From CAVXAE01 sp044225565 (lineage in GTDB: Bacteria; Pseudomonadota; Gammaproteobacteria; Steroidobacterales; Steroidobacteraceae), in the NCBI GenBank assembly GCA_044225565.1, contig JBGAIL010000186.1, positions 1 to 9,147 on the forward strand: a DNA stretch of 9,147 bases. The letters run 5' to 3'. Under the pieces are notes generated by a model that did no database searches, had not been told where the DNA came from, and was given only the letters and a program-made list of their open reading frames with translations. The translations under genes were made by a program, and so were the position numbers. Below, piece after piece: positions 7,403 to 9,147 of this stretch. Each line of letters begins with the position of its first letter. Positions within the stretch are counted from its first letter, which is position 1.

Positions 7403-7924
7403 TCAGCGGGCGGTCGAGGCCACCAGCGCGTCGGCCCAGGCCCGCAGCGCCGCGACGTCGGTGGTTTCCTTCTCCATGAGATCGATGTCGCGGTTGATCA
7501 TGGTCATCTCGCCGTCGGTGAGCCGGTCCGGCTCCATGTAGTTCGACGGATAGCTCTTGCGCGCCTCGATGTGGCCGTAGAGCACTTCCACCTGCTCACC
7601 GGCCTCGTGCGAGTACGCGGTGATGCGAAAGGCGGTCTTGCCCGTGACGGTGAGCACGAGGAGCCTCGACCGCACCACGAGGGGAGTCGGCGCGTCGGGC
7701 ACCCGGATGAAAAAGTCGCCGTCGACGCGCATCTCGCGCGGGCTCGGGTAGCCCGGCGACGGCTCGAGGCGTGAGTCCGTGAGATGGAAGGCTTCCAGGC
7801 CGTCCGCGAGGCGCTGCGCCTGTGGCACCGGCGGCGGCTTTTGCGGCCACAGCAGCCACGCGCCGAGGCCGCCGAGCAGCGCGATGGCGACCAGCACCCA
7901 TGCGAGGGAGGCCTTTGAGCGCAT
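7403..7924 (-). CDS. Small membrane-anchored FecR-like domain protein
   Basis: The product is 173 residues from the ATG at 7924. A basic N-terminus and one membrane helix (about 6-26) anchor it, with the remainder predicted periplasmic after a Pro-rich linker (28-35). Residues about 64-152 resemble the C-terminal half of a FecR/anti-sigma sensor domain: a DGDFFIRVPD element (68-77), PLVVRSRLLVLTVTGKTAF (81-99), an ITAY strand, VEVLYGHIEARK (112-123) and a closing LTDGEM (135-140). FecR proteins normally pass TonB-receptor signals to an ECF sigma factor, but no sigma gene or receptor is visible here, so the function is unknown. The in-frame ATG at 7975 would add 17 residues and overlap the upstream gene; the 7924 start keeps the membrane helix near the N-terminus and has a GGTGA ribosome binding site. 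It lies 5 bases after the cyclophilin-like gene and 18 before priA. The FecR assignment is by eye from strand patterning. Confidence 0.8.
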   Translation of the reverse strand: MRSKASLAWVLVAIALLGGLGAWLLWPQKPPPVPQAQRLADGLEAFHLTDSRLEPSPGYPSPREMRVDGDFFIRVPDAPTPLVVRSRLLVLTVTGKTAFRITAYSHEAGEQVEVLYGHIEARKSYPSNYMEPDRLTDGEMTMINRDIDLMEKETTDVAALRAWADALVASTAR

Positions 7925-7929
7925 CGTGC

Positions 7930-7934
7930 TCACC
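7930..7934 (-). promoter_or_regulatory. Ribosome binding site overlapping the upstream stop codon
   Basis: On the minus strand the sequence GGTGA lies 5 bases before the ATG at 7924, and its TGA is the stop codon of the cyclophilin-like gene. Ribosomes ending translation of that gene would therefore sit on the binding site of the FecR-like gene, which argues for translational coupling and decides in favour of the 7924 start over 7975. Confidence 0.55.
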
Positions 7935-8826
7935 GCCGAGAGGCCTCGGCCCGCACCGGCAACGGAACGTTGCACACTTCGATGCGGCCGGCGGGCCGGA
8001 CGAACCAGCTCTCACGACGAGTGCGTCTCGACTCCACGAGCGCCGCGAAAGTGGCCGTGTCGGTGCGCAGCACTTCGAGATTCGTGCGCGCCGCCTGCGG
8101 CACATCCGCCGCGAGCCGCATGCTGCGGATGGGGGTGCGCTGTCCGGCCTTTTCGTAGAAGCCCATCGCGCCGGTGCCCCGCGGCGTCACGGAGAGCAGC
8201 TCCATGCCTTGCACCACGCGGCCGAACAGCACGACGTTGCGATCGAGGTGGCGCGGCGACTGCCCGATGACCACGTAGAGCTCCTGCCCATTGCCGCTGT
8301 CCGGCGCGTCGTCGCGGCCAGCGCCGACCATGCCGTAGCAGTGAGTGAGCCAGGCACGCCCGGTGGCCGGATCGCGCGCCGCCGGAAAGCCCCCGACGAA
8401 TCCGGTCTGCGGCGCATAGGTGTCGGGATCCGGCAACGCGGTGAACGAGATGCCTTCAGAGGCGCGATCGAACTCCGCAGGGATATGCGCGCTGGCCTCG
8501 CCGAGGGGGCGCTTCGCGGCGGCGTCTCCCCACTGAACGACGTAGTTGTCCTGCGCGCGCACGATGGCGAGGCCGTCGAAGAACCCGGCGCGCGCCAGCG
8601 CCTTCAGGTTCGCTGCCAGGTGGGGCGCAAACGCCGGTGCGAGCTCGATGACCACTCGACCGGCATCCAGCTGCAGGTACAGCGTCTCGTTCGGGTCGAG
8701 TGGGCGCCAGTCCGAGGCCTGCGAGGCGGCCAGCACCTCGGCCAGGGTCGCAGGCGGCGGCTGCGCGCCCTCTGCAGCGCAAGCAGCGGCAAACGCTGCA
8801 GCCAGGATGAACGTCAGGCTCTTCAT
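7930..8826 (-). CDS. Exported cyclophilin-type peptidyl-prolyl isomerase-like protein
   Basis: The product is 298 residues from the ATG at 8826. A signal peptide covers residues 1-20 or so; Cys16 in FAAACA could be a weak lipobox, so it may be either periplasmic or a lipoprotein. The cyclophilin-like domain runs from about 48 to 240: ETLYLQLDAGRVVIELAPAFAP (47-68), FFDGLAIVR (82-90), NYVVQWGD (94-101), GQELYVVIG (180-188) and LDRNVVLFGRVVQGMELL (194-211). Compared with CypA, the catalytic Arg is kept (Arg90) and the Gln of the GFMIQGGD motif is kept (Gln98), but the Phe is Tyr95 and the usual Trp121 and His126 positions appear to be His193 and Val198. About 60 extra residues follow the domain. 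It may assist folding of envelope proteins or be a binding protein without isomerase activity. The start was preferred over upstream ATGs (8874, 8982) because only it puts the signal peptide first. It leads a probable operon with the FecR-like gene and priA. Confidence 0.9.
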   Translation of the reverse strand: MKSLTFILAAAFAAACAAEGAQPPPATLAEVLAASQASDWRPLDPNETLYLQLDAGRVVIELAPAFAPHLAANLKALARAGFFDGLAIVRAQDNYVVQWGDAAAKRPLGEASAHIPAEFDRASEGISFTALPDPDTYAPQTGFVGGFPAARDPATGRAWLTHCYGMVGAGRDDAPDSGNGQELYVVIGQSPRHLDRNVVLFGRVVQGMELLSVTPRGTGAMGFYEKAGQRTPIRSMRLAADVPQAARTNLEVLRTDTATFAALVESRRTRRESWFVRPAGRIEVCNVPLPVRAEASRR

Positions 8827-8832
8827 TACGGT

Positions 8833-8838
8833 AGTGTA
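8833..8838 (-). promoter_or_regulatory. Possible -10 element for the cyclophilin-like gene
   Basis: Read on the minus strand the hexamer is TACACT, four of six matches to TATAAT. It ends 6 bases before the ATG at 8826, so initiation would fall at or beside the start codon and the mRNA would be leaderless, consistent with the absence of a ribosome binding site. No good -35 hexamer is present at 16-18 bases spacing. The alternative is a start further upstream. Confidence 0.25.
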
Positions 8839-8854
8839 AGCTGACCGCCCCACC

Positions 8855-8859
8855 GGAGG
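8855..8859 (+). promoter_or_regulatory. Shine-Dalgarno GGAGG deciding the start of the sensor gene
   Basis: A perfect GGAGG lies 9 bases before GTG at 8869-8871, in frame with the ATG at 8884. It is 24 bases from that ATG, too far to serve it, so the GTG is the better start. An in-frame TGA at 8842-8844 rules out a longer product. Confidence 0.7.
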
Positions 8860-8868
8860 TTCCTTCGA

Positions 8869-9147
8869 GTGCATTTTGGCGGAATGAGGCTGCGCACGCT
8901 GCTCACGCTGCTCGTCCTCACGACGCTCATCCCGCTCGGCCTGTTCGCCAGCCTGCTCATCGGGCGGCTGTGGCAGCAGCAACGGGAGATCGTCGAGGCG
9001 CAGAACGTCGAGACCGCGCGCGCCATCTCGCTGGCCGTCGACCAGGAGGTGGAGATCGACAGCAGCGCGCTGCGCGTCGCCGCGGCGCTGGAGCTCTCCG
9101 ACGCCCCGGATCGTCCTTCCCTGGAGCGTCTCGCGAAGCGGCTGCTG
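8869..9147 (+). CDS. Membrane-anchored sensor/signalling protein, N-terminal part
   Basis: Ninety-three codons are visible from the GTG at 8869 and the frame is open at the window end. The start is supported by a perfect GGAGG 9 bases upstream; ATG at 8884 is the fallback and would remove five residues. A hydrophobic helix (about residues 8-31) is followed by a stretch predicted to lie outside the inner membrane, beginning QQQREIVEAQN. It then has VETARAISLAVDQEVE (47-62) and SSALRVAAALE (65-75), the pattern I associate with the first helix of periplasmic dCache-like sensor domains in histidine kinases and related proteins. A sensor kinase is therefore likely, but the output domain (kinase, GGDEF or cyclase) lies beyond the window and cannot be named. 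The gene is transcribed away from the cyclophilin-like gene, with 42 bases between the two starts that must hold both promoters unless they overlap the coding regions. Confidence 0.8.
   Translation, partial: MHFGGMRLRTLLTLLVLTTLIPLGLFASLLIGRLWQQQREIVEAQNVETARAISLAVDQEVEIDSSALRVAAALELSDAPDRPSLERLAKRLL

Noticed and set aside
5255..7774. Long plus-strand open frames (313 and 418 codons) opposite priA and the FecR-like gene
   Set aside because: They are antisense to genes with complete motif sets, and the translations resemble no family.
8827..8982. Longer starts for the cyclophilin-like gene at 8982 or 8874
   Set aside because: They would overlap the divergent sensor gene and bury the signal peptide behind a charged, Gln/Glu/Arg-rich stretch that reads as the antisense of that gene.

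Overview
The window is GC-rich chromosomal DNA with almost no spacer sequence. It looks like a gammaproteobacterium. On the minus strand it carries priA, argS and a gene for a small membrane-anchored SPOR protein, in the order I recall from Pseudomonas and its relatives. The cyclophilin-like and FecR-like proteins would fit a Xanthomonadales/Steroidobacter-type lineage, but that placement is an inference and weak. I see no rRNA, tRNA, CRISPR array, insertion sequence, phage gene or attachment site.

Layout from left to right. Bases 1-1298 (+) are the 3' part of a GGDEF-EAL cyclic-di-GMP protein whose GGDEF signature is degenerate while its EAL residues are intact. It converges, with 7 bases between stop codons, on a minus-strand block that runs right to left. 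That block is a cyclophilin-like exported protein (8826-7930), a small membrane-anchored FecR-like protein (7924-7403), the primosomal helicase PriA (7384-5159), a secreted S1/V8-like serine protease (5010-3811), arginyl-tRNA synthetase (3649-1895) and a SPOR-domain protein (1884-1306). At 8869, divergent from the cyclophilin gene across 42 bases, starts a membrane-anchored sensor protein (+) that runs off the window.

The minus-strand genes fall into probable transcription units. The cyclophilin, FecR-like and priA genes are separated by only 5 and 18 bases and are probably co-transcribed; the stop of the first lies inside the ribosome binding site of the second. The protease sits alone, with 148 bases upstream and a strong stem-loop 13 bases beyond its stop. 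argS and the SPOR gene form a second short operon with a 10-base gap.

Most of the window is housekeeping: replication restart, tRNA charging, cell-wall/division, protein folding in the envelope and c-di-GMP turnover. The unusual parts are the secreted protease between priA and argS, the stand-alone FecR-like protein tied to a divergent cyclophilin, and the degenerate GGDEF domain. I found no convincing new multi-gene defence or mobile system. All intergenic stretches are shorter than 165 bases and are described under the features beside them.
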